Source: Bizionia sp. M204 | GTDB lineage: Bacteria; Bacteroidota; Bacteroidia; Flavobacteriales; Flavobacteriaceae | DNA: 64,000 nt | Direction of reading: 5' to 3' | Assembly (NCBI RefSeq): GCF_023205095.1 | Contig: NZ_CP046242.1 | Span: 1,911,001 to 1,975,000 of the forward strand | In this document: in pieces, positions 55,698 to 64,000 of the stretch | Position numbering within the stretch: the stretch's first letter is position 1 | How the letters are laid out: every line of letters starts with the position of its first letter | Notes under the pieces: model-generated | What the model was told of the DNA's origin: nothing | Seen by the model: only the letters and a program-made list of their open reading frames with translations | The model's database searches: none | Translations under genes and position numbers: made by a program

Positions 55698-56219
55698 TTA
55701 TAATTTAATCCGCTTTTTCATTTCCTCCACAATATTAAAAGCTGCAGGGCAGATTTCTACATTTTTCATGGTAAGATTAGCTATTTGTTGAAATTTCTTT
55801 CTATCCGTATGTGGGAATTCGCTACAGGCTTTTGGTCTAACCTCATAAATACTGCAATAATTATCGGCACCTAAAAAGGTACAGGGTACAGATTGCAATA
55901 CATAATCATTATCTTCATCAATCCGTAAAAACTGATCTATAAACGGTTGAGGCTTCATTTTAAAATGCTTTGAAATGCGCTCTACATCTTTATTCGTGAA
56001 CAATGGACCCGTTGTTTTACAGCAATTAGCGCAATCCAAACAATCTGTACGTTGAAATTCAGCTTCATGAAGTTCTTGCATGATATAATCCAATTGCTTG
56101 GGTGGTTTCTTTTTTAATTTTTTAAAGAAATCTTTACTCTCCTTATGCTTATCTTTGGCAAGTTTTGGAAGGCTTTCTATTTTGGCTTTCAGGTTCAAAT
56201 TTTCTGGTTTGAGATTCAA
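55698..56219 (-). CDS. YkgJ-type cysteine cluster protein
   Basis: 173 residues read from TTG 56219; no ATG in frame precedes it, so the exact start is uncertain. The family core is DCLDCANCCKTTGPLFT (CX2CX2CC), with CTFLGADNYCSIYEVRPKACSEFPHTD downstream, the pattern of Zn/Fe-S binding YkgJ/UPF0153 proteins. The N-terminal region is rich in Lys and helical. Function unknown. Divergent from the methyltransferase gene. Confidence 0.85.
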   Translation of the reverse strand: MNLKPENLNLKAKIESLPKLAKDKHKESKDFFKKLKKKPPKQLDYIMQELHEAEFQRTDCLDCANCCKTTGPLFTNKDVERISKHFKMKPQPFIDQFLRIDEDNDYVLQSVPCTFLGADNYCSIYEVRPKACSEFPHTDRKKFQQIANLTMKNVEICPAAFNIVEEMKKRIKL

Positions 56220-56272
56220 ATCATTACAAAACTAGGAAAACCATCTTAACAATAAACTTTAAATAGCAAACT

Positions 56273-56977
56273 TTGGAATTAAAAGACATATTCGGAAAAG
56301 CATTATTGGATTATCAATCGGGAAATTATACGGAAGATTTAATTACTTCTACAAATATTTCTGAAGACGATGAGTTACCTATTCCTTATTTATTTAGAGC
56401 GTTTAAGGACATGCCCATGCTTGAACAGAAAGCTTTACAGTTAGCAAAAGGGAAAATTTTAGATGTTGGGTGTGGTGCAGGGAGTCATAGTTTATATTTA
56501 CAAGAAGAAGGTTTTTCCGTTAAAGCCATTGATGTTTCGGAAGGTGCTATTGATGTGGCTACAGAACGTGGTGTAAAAAACGCTGAATTAAAAGCCCTTT
56601 TAGATGAAACCGAAACTTTTGACACCATTTTATTACTGATGAATGGTACAGGAATATTTCAAGAGTTATCTGAAGTCAGCACCTACTTAAACCATTTAAA
56701 ATTGTTGTTGAATCCTGGTGGTCAGGTTCTAATAGATTCTTCAGATATAAAATACATGTACGAAGATGAAGATGGCGGTTTATGGACTGATACCCAAGCC
56801 AATTATCATGGCGAATTGGACTACTATTTAAGTTATAAAGGTGAAGATGAAATCCCTATGAAATGGTTATATCTAGATTTTGAAACCTTGAATCTTGCGT
56901 GCCAAACGGTTGGATTAAAATGTGAGAAGATACTAGAAGGTGCGCATTATGATTATTTGGCACGATTATATTACTAG
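56273..56977 (+). CDS. Class I SAM-dependent methyltransferase
   Basis: 234 residues starting with TTG 56273 (no better start nearby). Motif I is ILDVGCGAGSHSLYL, with an acidic post-I loop (AIDVSEGAIDVA) and motif II (ILLLMNGTGIF). Rossmann methyltransferase fold, but the target (small molecule or other) is not recognisable. Divergent from the YkgJ-type gene by 53 nt, so they may share control. Confidence 0.88.
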   Translation: MELKDIFGKALLDYQSGNYTEDLITSTNISEDDELPIPYLFRAFKDMPMLEQKALQLAKGKILDVGCGAGSHSLYLQEEGFSVKAIDVSEGAIDVATERGVKNAELKALLDETETFDTILLLMNGTGIFQELSEVSTYLNHLKLLLNPGGQVLIDSSDIKYMYEDEDGGLWTDTQANYHGELDYYLSYKGEDEIPMKWLYLDFETLNLACQTVGLKCEKILEGAHYDYLARLYY

Positions 56978-57045
56978 TTCAAGGTTTAAATTTCAAGGTT
57001 TAAAGTTCAGTGCTCTAGGTTCACGGTTTTTGGTTTAAGGTTTTC
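56978..57045. repeat. Degenerate GTTCAAGGTTTAAA-type repeats
   Basis: The segment contains TTCAAGGTTTAAA twice, and related GTTCACGG, GGTTTAAGG and TTCAGTGC pieces. No dyad or coding potential. Similar in type to the 48440-48509 drift repeats. Confidence 0.65.
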
Positions 57046-57099
57046 CCAATTTCAACAATCATTAATCATTAATCTCCAATCCCTACTAATGCCTAAATA

Positions 57100-58725
57100 C
57101 TAATAAACTTGAACTCCTCCCAAATAGGTTTGTTCCACTTTAGTTTCAGGAACTTGCTGAATATCAACATTCATAATATCACGATCTAGCATAATAAAAT
57201 CGGCAAACTTACCTGCTTCTATACTCCCCTTTTCGTTTTCTTCAAAATTAGAATAAGCTGCCCAAATGGTCATACCACGCAAAGTCTCTTCACGTGATAA
57301 GGCATTTTCCATTTGAAAACCATCTTTAGGAAATTCCTTTAAATCCTGTCTGGCAACAGCGGCATAAAAGGTTAAAAATGGACTTACTTTTTCCACAGGA
57401 AAATCGGTTCCTAGTGCTACTTTCCCGTATGTATCTAATAACTTTTTATAAGCATAAGCACCTTTAATACGTTCAGCTCCTATCCTATCTTCAGCCCAAT
57501 ACATATCGCTAGTTGCATGTGTAGGTTGTATGGATGGCATAATGTCATCAAATTTTTCAAAATCTTCCGGTGAAACAATTTGTGCATGTTCAATACGCCA
57601 ACGTCTATCATTTTTGCCCTTGAGTGCTTTTTTATAAATATTTAAAACGGCATGATTGGCAGAATCACCAATAGCATGTGTATTCAATTGGAATTCTGAA
57701 TTCGCAATTCGTGTTGCTGCTTTTTCTAAATAATCTAAACTCGTAACCGGTAAACCGTAAACAGTATGTACATCGGAATACGGCTCACGCAATAAAGCCC
57801 CACGCGATCCAAGCGCGCCATCAGACGAGATTTTAAACGAGCGAATATGCAAACGGTCCGTTTTTACAATGCCGTTTTGTAAGTAGTAATCTAACTGATC
57901 TTCCGTACCACTTGCCATAACGTATAAACGAATTTTTAAATCGCCCGTCTCATACAAACTGTCCATTATTTCAATGGCATCAGCCGACACGCCGGCATCA
58001 TCAATAGTGGTTAAACCATATTTAAAACAGTCTTCTTGTGCGGCTAAAAGCGCTTTGACACGTTGACTTTTTGAGGCTACCGGCCAGTTATTAAAAACAA
58101 GATTTTGAGCACGATCTACTAAAACACCCGTTAATTTACCGTCCTTTTTAATGAAATCGCCACCATCAATCTGACTGGTTTCCGTTACATTTCCTAAATC
58201 TAATGCAGCTTGATTAAACAAAGTAGCATGACCATCCACACGACCTAAAGCAATAGGTGTATCCGGGAAAAGCTGATTGAGTAAAGCGTTATTAGGAAAT
58301 TCTTTTTCTTCCCAATCATTTTGATCCCAACCTCTGGCATAAATAACGCCAAGTTGATTCTCGTTCTGAAAATCTAAAACACGCTTTAAAACTTCATCAA
58401 AACTATCCGTCCCCATTAAATCCACACTTAATAAATTATTACCTAAACCTTCAAAATGTGCGTGCGCATCAATGAAGCCTGGCACAATAGTTTTGCCTTG
58501 GGCATCAATAATAGTATCTGCTACGTATTTTTCTTGAAGTATTTTTGAAGAGGCAATTTCTAAAAACTTGCCATCTTTTATGGCGAAGGCTTCAGCTTTA
58601 TCAAAATTACCGTTTACCGTGTAGATGTTTCCGTTGATTACAATAGCATCAACTGGCGTTTTTTCTTTTTGACAAGACAATACGGTTGCTAAAATGGCTA
58701 GGGTTAGAAGTTTTTTCATATTCAT
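57100..58725 (-). CDS. Amidohydrolase-family lipoprotein (Amidohydro_3)
   Basis: 541 residues from ATG 58725 (MNMKKLLTLAILATVLSCQKEK; ATG 58719 is also possible). Lipobox LATVLSCQ gives a lipid-anchored Cys. The Amidohydro_3 fold shows VINGNIYTVNGNFDKAEAFAIKDG, the metal motif VPGFIDAHAHFEGLG, a later HAIGD with HAQIV, and GTDFPVEKVSPFLTFYAAV near the C-terminus. Members are YtcJ-like hydrolases of unknown substrate. Envelope location is unusual but common in Bacteroidota. Confidence 0.88.
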   Translation of the reverse strand: MNMKKLLTLAILATVLSCQKEKTPVDAIVINGNIYTVNGNFDKAEAFAIKDGKFLEIASSKILQEKYVADTIIDAQGKTIVPGFIDAHAHFEGLGNNLLSVDLMGTDSFDEVLKRVLDFQNENQLGVIYARGWDQNDWEEKEFPNNALLNQLFPDTPIALGRVDGHATLFNQAALDLGNVTETSQIDGGDFIKKDGKLTGVLVDRAQNLVFNNWPVASKSQRVKALLAAQEDCFKYGLTTIDDAGVSADAIEIMDSLYETGDLKIRLYVMASGTEDQLDYYLQNGIVKTDRLHIRSFKISSDGALGSRGALLREPYSDVHTVYGLPVTSLDYLEKAATRIANSEFQLNTHAIGDSANHAVLNIYKKALKGKNDRRWRIEHAQIVSPEDFEKFDDIMPSIQPTHATSDMYWAEDRIGAERIKGAYAYKKLLDTYGKVALGTDFPVEKVSPFLTFYAAVARQDLKEFPKDGFQMENALSREETLRGMTIWAAYSNFEENEKGSIEAGKFADFIMLDRDIMNVDIQQVPETKVEQTYLGGVQVY

Positions 58726-58795
58726 TTTATAAATAGTTTTCAATGCGTTCTGCTTTATAGTAGGAATACGCAAAAGAACGTTTTGTAAAAATAGT

Positions 58796-58821
58796 AAAAG
58801 CGTTCAAATTTGAACGCTTTT
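58796..58821 (-). terminator. Perfect palindrome after the outer-membrane barrel gene
   Basis: AAAAGCGTTCAAA followed directly by TTTGAACGCTTTT forms a 13-bp arm pair with no loop spacer (the centre would open). On the minus strand it is followed by an ACTATTTTT tract. It lies 73 nt after the barrel stop. Confidence 0.8.
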
Positions 58822-58893
58822 ATAAAAATTTAGATGAAATTAATGAGATTGCCACGTCGTTACCGCCTCGCAATGATATTCTATCTTTATCTT

Positions 58894-60690
58894 TTAGAAG
58901 TCGAATTTATAAGTCGCACCAGCTAAAGCCTGAAAGCCTTGTACTGGATAATTTAACCAACGTTCATAATTCTGGCTAGCCATATTATTTGCTTTGGCAT
59001 AAACCGATAATCGGTCGTTTATATGGTAACCTACATGTGCATTGGCATCAAAAAAGCCATCCAATGTTACTTGTTGTGTTGGGTTTAACAATGAAGGAAA
59101 TAACGGATTATCAATGGTTTGAAAACCTGATAATGACTCGCGTTCACCTTCATAAAACAGACTCGCACCTGCAAACCATTTATCGCTAATTTGATAATCC
59201 ACAAACAACGAGGCTTTGATATTAGGGAGATTCCAAGCTTCCGCTTCATATTTAGTATCATAAATAAAATAATCGGCTGCCAGACCTAATGTGAAATTAC
59301 GATTCACATCCACATTCAATTCGCCACCAAATGAAAAGGTTGATACATTATCATAAACAACGCCAAACGAATTCCCGTATTGATAGGTTTCATTTAAATC
59401 GAAACCAAAAGGAATTAAATTGTTTCGGAATAAAGCTTTATCATTTTCAGCTATGTAAGCACCTTTAAGATTATACCCCATACTATTGGATATTTTTCCT
59501 TTAAGTCCAACAAAAGCATGATATTGCTGATCTGTTGGAATAATACTTAAAGTTGGCGAAACAAATGGGTTATCCTGTGCAAAGCTGTAATAGGTATTCT
59601 GAATTAAGCCACCTTTAATACCACCATAAGCAATAACCAATTCATCTACCACACGATAGGAAGCAGAAATATTTGGGTAAATATAGAATTTGTTATCTCC
59701 AGCTTGCGTATCATTTAAATACACCAAGGTTACACCTAGATCTAAAGTTAAATCCTCTTGAATTAATTGATAGGTTGGTGCTAAACCAATGTTGAAATTT
59801 CCATATTTCAGTTCGTCATTGGTTATGTAGTTTCTATCGAAACTACCACCAAGATAATCGATAGTTAAGGCCGTATTTATTTCGAAATTACTAATTTCAA
59901 TATCAGAACTTATTTTCGCATTGAAATGATTTTCTCCTGATCCATTATCGTCTCCAAAATGTCTAAAAAGCACGGTTCCTTTATCAATATAGGTGTCTTC
60001 AAAAGCTATATCACCACCCACATGAATACCATAAAATGTATGTCCAGCGTCTATTCCTTGCGCATCTGCTTCGGTAAAACGCGGTTGATCCATGCCGTAC
60101 CAATTATATATTTGGTGCACACCGCCAAGGTTGACATTCCAAGACATATCGCGATTGTTTTGACCGTATGTTGCTTGCATTTTGGTATTATAAAAATTAT
60201 CATCTAACAACACCTCATCCAGACCACCTTGCGATGAGTGATGACTAAAGTAACCACCTACATTTTCTGTTCTACTAATAGCATGGTTTAAATAAACTTC
60301 ACCCAAAATACTCGTATAACTACCAAAACCTAAAGACGCATAATTATCATACAATTTAGGTGCCTTTTGCTTATCTAAAACGGCCGCTTTCCCTTTTGCA
60401 GGCGTAAATGTAGACGCGACTGGAATTGAAAAAATATTATAGTCTATATCTTTTTTAGTTGCTGTAACATCATCATCTAATGATGGTGTTTCTTTTACCT
60501 TAAACGCATCTGAAATGGAAGGCGTATATGGTTTTACCACATTAATAACGTTGGTGTCCAACGTATCTTTATCGCGTTCTTGTGCCCACGAAAAAACCGA
60601 TATAATAAGAAATAAACTCGTAAATACTATATGAATGTGCTTGCGCATAGATTTATTTTTTGATTGCTGAAATTGCTGCTGTGTTGTCAT
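58894..60690 (-). CDS. Outer-membrane beta-barrel protein, TonB-dependent-receptor-like
   Basis: 598 residues from ATG 60690; ATG 60648 (MRKHIHIVFTSLFLIISVFSWAQ) would give a cleaner signal peptide. After it comes an N-terminal linker (RDKDTLDTNVINVVKPYTPSISDAFKVKETPSLDDDV) and then alternating strands (LGFGSYTSILGEVYLNH, NVNLGGVHQIYNWYG, FNIGLAPTYQLIQEDLTLDLGVTLVYL, WFAGASLFYEGER), ending ALAGATYKFDF with a terminal Phe. No canonical plug domain is seen, so it may be a plug-less barrel. It follows the TPR gene within 15 nt. Confidence 0.82.
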   Translation of the reverse strand: MTTQQQFQQSKNKSMRKHIHIVFTSLFLIISVFSWAQERDKDTLDTNVINVVKPYTPSISDAFKVKETPSLDDDVTATKKDIDYNIFSIPVASTFTPAKGKAAVLDKQKAPKLYDNYASLGFGSYTSILGEVYLNHAISRTENVGGYFSHHSSQGGLDEVLLDDNFYNTKMQATYGQNNRDMSWNVNLGGVHQIYNWYGMDQPRFTEADAQGIDAGHTFYGIHVGGDIAFEDTYIDKGTVLFRHFGDDNGSGENHFNAKISSDIEISNFEINTALTIDYLGGSFDRNYITNDELKYGNFNIGLAPTYQLIQEDLTLDLGVTLVYLNDTQAGDNKFYIYPNISASYRVVDELVIAYGGIKGGLIQNTYYSFAQDNPFVSPTLSIIPTDQQYHAFVGLKGKISNSMGYNLKGAYIAENDKALFRNNLIPFGFDLNETYQYGNSFGVVYDNVSTFSFGGELNVDVNRNFTLGLAADYFIYDTKYEAEAWNLPNIKASLFVDYQISDKWFAGASLFYEGERESLSGFQTIDNPLFPSLLNPTQQVTLDGFFDANAHVGYHINDRLSVYAKANNMASQNYERWLNYPVQGFQALAGATYKFDF

Positions 60691-60705
60691 AATAATTATA
60701 TCCAA

Positions 60706-63700
60706 TTAGTTTCCTGCTGGATCTTGTTCTTGTACGGATGCGTTTGTTTTGGCTTGCTCTGATTTAATTTTGGTTAATTCATTTTGAGCTTCCGTAACCA
60801 CATCGTCATAGTCTTTGAAATTTTCAATAACGCTTTCTAAAATATAGGTGGCTTGAAAGGCATCATTTAAGGCATAATAATTTTTAGCCATAAGCACCAA
60901 ACCTTTGGCACTATACTTTTTATAACCTGAAAAATCCTTGGCTAATTTTTGAACCGTAATATTAGACGCTTCATGATTTCCCGCTTTATTTTCAAAATAC
61001 GCTTTGAAATAAAATGCTTCCGCGGCTGTTTCTCCAGATGCTGTTTTTTCTACTTCGGCATAAGCCGTTTTAGCACGTGTTTCATCGTTTGTTTTCATGG
61101 CAGAACGTGCAATAATAACATAAGCATCACTGGTAATTCTATTATCAATTTTTGATTGCTGCAACACCTTTTCAGCATACCCAACGGCGTCATTATATTT
61201 ATTTAATTGATAATTGGCTTTCATTAAATTGGATTGCGCATACACGACATTCTGTGGAAAACGGGCTTCGGTTTCCAAACGCTTCAGCACAGGAATGGCA
61301 GCTGACCAATTTTTAGAATCTAAATGAATTTGTGATAATCTAGATAAAGCTTCCTCTGTAAACTCACTTGGCGTTGCACTAATAACCACTTGGTAATGTG
61401 GCGCCGCATTTTCTTTTAAATCGGTTTTAAAGTATAACTGTGCAACATAAAAATGCGCTTTCAAATTATGAAGTCCCTTTGGAAACTGATTTAAATACCC
61501 ATTAAATTGCTTAATGGCATCGTCCGTTTTGTTATCTAAATATTTCTTTTCGGCAGACTCGTACGTGGCATTATCTAAATCGGCATCAGAAACAGCTACA
61601 TAATCTAGCGTTTGTACCCAAGCTGCATATTCGTTGACGCGACCTAAATCAATATAAATTAATCTGACGGTTGAAACCGCTTGATTGGCTTCAGCTGTAT
61701 TTGGATAATTGGTTGCTACAGTTTTAAATTTATCGAGTGCTTCGTTATTTCTACTGGCATTATAATGCACTAAACCTTGACGCAATAAGGCTTTAGGCAC
61801 GAAGGTGCTTCTCGGATTTTCACGAGCCAAACGATCGTACATTTTCATGGCTTCCACCGTTTGATTAGCTTTGATATAGGAATTACCAAGCTCGTACATG
61901 GCATCATCCCGAAGTGTAGAGTTTGGATATATCTGAATAAATTCTTCTAAACCACTTATTTTATGGGAAGATTTACCTTCATAACCTTCACTTAATGTTT
62001 TTTGGAAAAAGGCATAATCGGCATCCACCTTATTCATTTTTACAGCTTTATCATAGGCAGCAATAGCAGCACTATAATTACTAGACACAAAATGCGCATC
62101 ACCCAAACGTAAATACGTATCGTTTAAACGCACGGGATCTAAATCAGTTCCTTGGAGAAACTTATTAAAAAACTCGCTGGATTTTGTGTAGTTCTTTTGC
62201 TTGAAATAGGTATAAGCTATGTTATAATCACTGTTTTTATATTCGGGCGTTGTCGCTGCCGTATTGGATTGTTGAAATTGTTTGAAACCAATTAAAGCAT
62301 CATCGTAATTCGTTAAATTATAGTCGGTTTCTGCTTTCCAAAAGGTCGCACGCGTGGTGTATGTTTCGTTGATAGCTTCTTTAATAGATTTATTAAAAAG
62401 TGCTTTTGCTTCTTGATAATTCCCTTCATTGTACAATTCCAATCCACGATAAAAAGTCACTTTCTGATAGGCTTCCTTACTGGCAAAACTGCGTTTCCCT
62501 TCTAATAACTTTAAAGCTTCTTGATAATTTTTGGAGGTGATATAAGAATCAATTAAAAGCAATTCAATTTCCTCTTTATAGGTTGAATTTGGATAGGTTT
62601 CCAAATAGGTTGTCAACACCTGCGGAACGGATTGATAGGGATTACCAATTTCGTAACTAATTTTGGCATAGTTCAACCAAGCATCTTCTTGAATCTTTAA
62701 ATCGAAATCCATTTGTGATGCATTTCGGAACGCATTTAAAGCCTCTTGTTTTTTATTTAATTTGATATAGCTTTCTCCTAAATGGTAATAGGCATTTTGC
62801 GCCACACTATTATTACCGTCAATAATTTTATTGAATTCTGAAATAGCTTTTTCAAAATCGCCTTGTTTGTAATACGCATAACCTAATTGATAGTAATCCG
62901 TATTATTCCATTTGCCATTTTTACCTTGGTATTCGGATAAATAAGGAAGGGCTTCCGCATATTTTTGCTGGTTGAAATAGCTTTCACCTATAATTTTATT
63001 GAGCTCTGAAATTTCAACTCGGTTGCTTTTTGGCAATTGGGCTTTGGCAAGTTTAATAGCTTCGTCAAAATTCCCTAATTTAAAATTTAAATCTGCTTGA
63101 TAATAAGACAGTTTTTCTTTGTATTTTTCTTGATCACTAACTTGATCAAAATAGGTATTTGCTTCCTGATAATCATCACTTTCGTAAGCCATAAACCCAA
63201 TGTAATATTTAGCTTGAGAGCCATATTCTTTGGAGTTTTCAATACGCGACAAATAGTTTCTAGCCGTTTTATAATCCTTGGTTGCAAAGGCTACATAGCC
63301 CATATTGAAACTAAACTTATCACGTTCGCTTCTAGACAAACTATTTTCATCTACACGATCATACCATTTTTTGGCATACGCATATTTTCCATTAGTAAAG
63401 TAATAGTCGGCTACATCTAAAAAAGCCGAATTTCGCTTGGTGCTTGTTGGATGATTTTCAACAAAATCTTCAATAAGTTTATCGGCATTTTGTTGGTTTA
63501 AACGAACAGCACAATTAGCCACGTAATAATCGCAATCAGCAATAATTTCATCATTGTCTGCTGTTTTTTTTAACTCCTTAAATAAGGATTGTGCTGCTTG
63601 ATATTGACTATTGTTATATAAAGTCAGTGCTTTTTGATAATCCACTAAATGATTGGTGTAAGCCTCGGATTGCTGGGCATGACTTTTTAGAAGAATTCCT

Positions 63701-63738
63701 AATAAGAATATGAGTAAAAGAACCGTTTTTTTCAACAT
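60706..63738 (-). CDS. Secreted tetratricopeptide-repeat protein (1010 aa)
   Basis: Signal peptide MLKKTVLLLIFLLGILLKSHAQ. The rest is an almost continuous run of TPR units (ALTLYNNSQYQAAQSLFKEL, AKYYIGFMAYESDDYQEANTYFDQV, DYYQLGYAYYKQGDFEKAISEFNKII, AYYHLGESYIKLNKKQEALNAFRNA and more), roughly 25 repeats, resembling tol-pal YbgF-like scaffolds. The C-terminus is Glu/Gln-rich. It is co-transcribed with the outer-membrane barrel gene, so the two probably form an envelope complex. Confidence 0.88.
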   Translation of the reverse strand: MLKKTVLLLIFLLGILLKSHAQQSEAYTNHLVDYQKALTLYNNSQYQAAQSLFKELKKTADNDEIIADCDYYVANCAVRLNQQNADKLIEDFVENHPTSTKRNSAFLDVADYYFTNGKYAYAKKWYDRVDENSLSRSERDKFSFNMGYVAFATKDYKTARNYLSRIENSKEYGSQAKYYIGFMAYESDDYQEANTYFDQVSDQEKYKEKLSYYQADLNFKLGNFDEAIKLAKAQLPKSNRVEISELNKIIGESYFNQQKYAEALPYLSEYQGKNGKWNNTDYYQLGYAYYKQGDFEKAISEFNKIIDGNNSVAQNAYYHLGESYIKLNKKQEALNAFRNASQMDFDLKIQEDAWLNYAKISYEIGNPYQSVPQVLTTYLETYPNSTYKEEIELLLIDSYITSKNYQEALKLLEGKRSFASKEAYQKVTFYRGLELYNEGNYQEAKALFNKSIKEAINETYTTRATFWKAETDYNLTNYDDALIGFKQFQQSNTAATTPEYKNSDYNIAYTYFKQKNYTKSSEFFNKFLQGTDLDPVRLNDTYLRLGDAHFVSSNYSAAIAAYDKAVKMNKVDADYAFFQKTLSEGYEGKSSHKISGLEEFIQIYPNSTLRDDAMYELGNSYIKANQTVEAMKMYDRLARENPRSTFVPKALLRQGLVHYNASRNNEALDKFKTVATNYPNTAEANQAVSTVRLIYIDLGRVNEYAAWVQTLDYVAVSDADLDNATYESAEKKYLDNKTDDAIKQFNGYLNQFPKGLHNLKAHFYVAQLYFKTDLKENAAPHYQVVISATPSEFTEEALSRLSQIHLDSKNWSAAIPVLKRLETEARFPQNVVYAQSNLMKANYQLNKYNDAVGYAEKVLQQSKIDNRITSDAYVIIARSAMKTNDETRAKTAYAEVEKTASGETAAEAFYFKAYFENKAGNHEASNITVQKLAKDFSGYKKYSAKGLVLMAKNYYALNDAFQATYILESVIENFKDYDDVVTEAQNELTKIKSEQAKTNASVQEQDPAGN

Positions 63739-63761
63739 GAAACCGTTTTTAGATTTAAAAT

Positions 63762-63769
63762 CAAAGATA
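63762..63769 (-). promoter_or_regulatory. -7 element upstream of the TPR gene
   Basis: On the minus strand TATCTTTG lies 23 nt before the ATG at 63738, matching TAnnTTTG. No -33 TTG at normal spacing. The 63770-63982 stretch otherwise shows no gene. Confidence 0.5.
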
Positions 63770-63982
63770 ATTTAATATGTATTTTATAACGTTAGAAATA
63801 TGTTATAATTATAAACAGACATATAAAAATAATACTTGTTAAGCAGAAAACCGCAAAGATTACAACTTGAATACCAAAAGCCGAAATTTATGCAACAAAT
63901 TATCCAACTGCTTTCCCATTTTACCAATAATTACGTACTTTGTCAGGCGTAATAAAACAATACAAATAATTTATTTAAATTC

Positions 63983-64000
63983 ATGCAGCACGTACTTCAT
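63983..64000 (+). CDS. Possible gene start at the right edge (6 codons)
   Basis: An ATG at 63983 opens MQHVLH to the window end, preceded by an AT-rich leader. Only six codons are visible, so identity and even reality cannot be judged. Confidence 0.3.

Noticed and set aside
58796-58821. Operator site (perfect 26-bp palindrome)
   Set aside because: Location after a gene end and a following T-rich tract fit a terminator better, although binding by a regulator is not excluded.

Overview
The window comes from a low-GC Bacteroidota chromosome, most likely a marine Flavobacteriaceae member. Supporting signs are type IX secretion (T9SS) sorting tails, CarboxypepD_reg-like secreted proteins, DUF2851, DUF3467 and DUF1343 genes, promoters of the TTG-N18/19-TAnnTTTG type, near absence of Shine-Dalgarno (SD) sites, and one strong SD in front of rpsU. 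No phage, plasmid, transposase, CRISPR or rRNA operon was found.

Layout. 1-11.7 kb is mixed plus-strand housekeeping: a truncated beta-helix surface protein at the left edge, a DEAD-box RNA helicase, a CarboxypepD_reg-like protein with a DoxX-like membrane protein, a D-Ala-D-Ala dipeptidase, an AlkB-like dioxygenase, two paralogous alpha/beta hydrolases around an SPFH protein and a DUF4177 mini-protein, an Arc-like regulator, a DUF819 transporter, and lipoprotein or secreted orphans. 11.7-16.3 kb has tRNA-Thr, an idi-queD-manA operon, prfC and a ferredoxin-like gene. 16.4-31.8 kb is the minus-strand translation and transcription superoperon: rpsU, xer-type recombinase, hpf, tRNA-Thr/Tyr/Gly/Thr, tuf, tRNA-Trp, secE, nusG, rplK, rplA, rplJ, rplL, rpoB, rpoC, DUF3467.

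31.8-38.9 kb is the most unusual part. A tandem segmental duplication left three full lipocalin-like lipoprotein genes plus one truncated copy and decayed copies of neighbouring genes. An M43-like T9SS metallopeptidase has a 5x heptanucleotide repeat between an upstream ATG and its signal peptide, which looks like a frame-shifting phase switch. An array of seven 89-bp repeats, each carrying a synonymous copy of the 3' end of an acyl-CoA dehydrogenase gene plus two dyads, separates that gene from the next one.

38.9-64 kb holds envelope and metabolic genes: HHH protein, AGCS symporter with an extracytoplasmic N-terminal domain, K+ channel, PspC, DUF2851, CIA30, HipA-like kinase with DUF3037, T9SS cargo, cysteine-synthase-family enzyme, LolC/E-like permease, NamZ muramidase, two paralogous secreted orphans, sterol-desaturase-like enzyme, thioredoxin-like protein, YkgJ-type protein, methyltransferase, amidohydrolase, and an outer-membrane barrel with a 1010-residue TPR protein. 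All function calls rest on reading motifs by eye; no database search was run.
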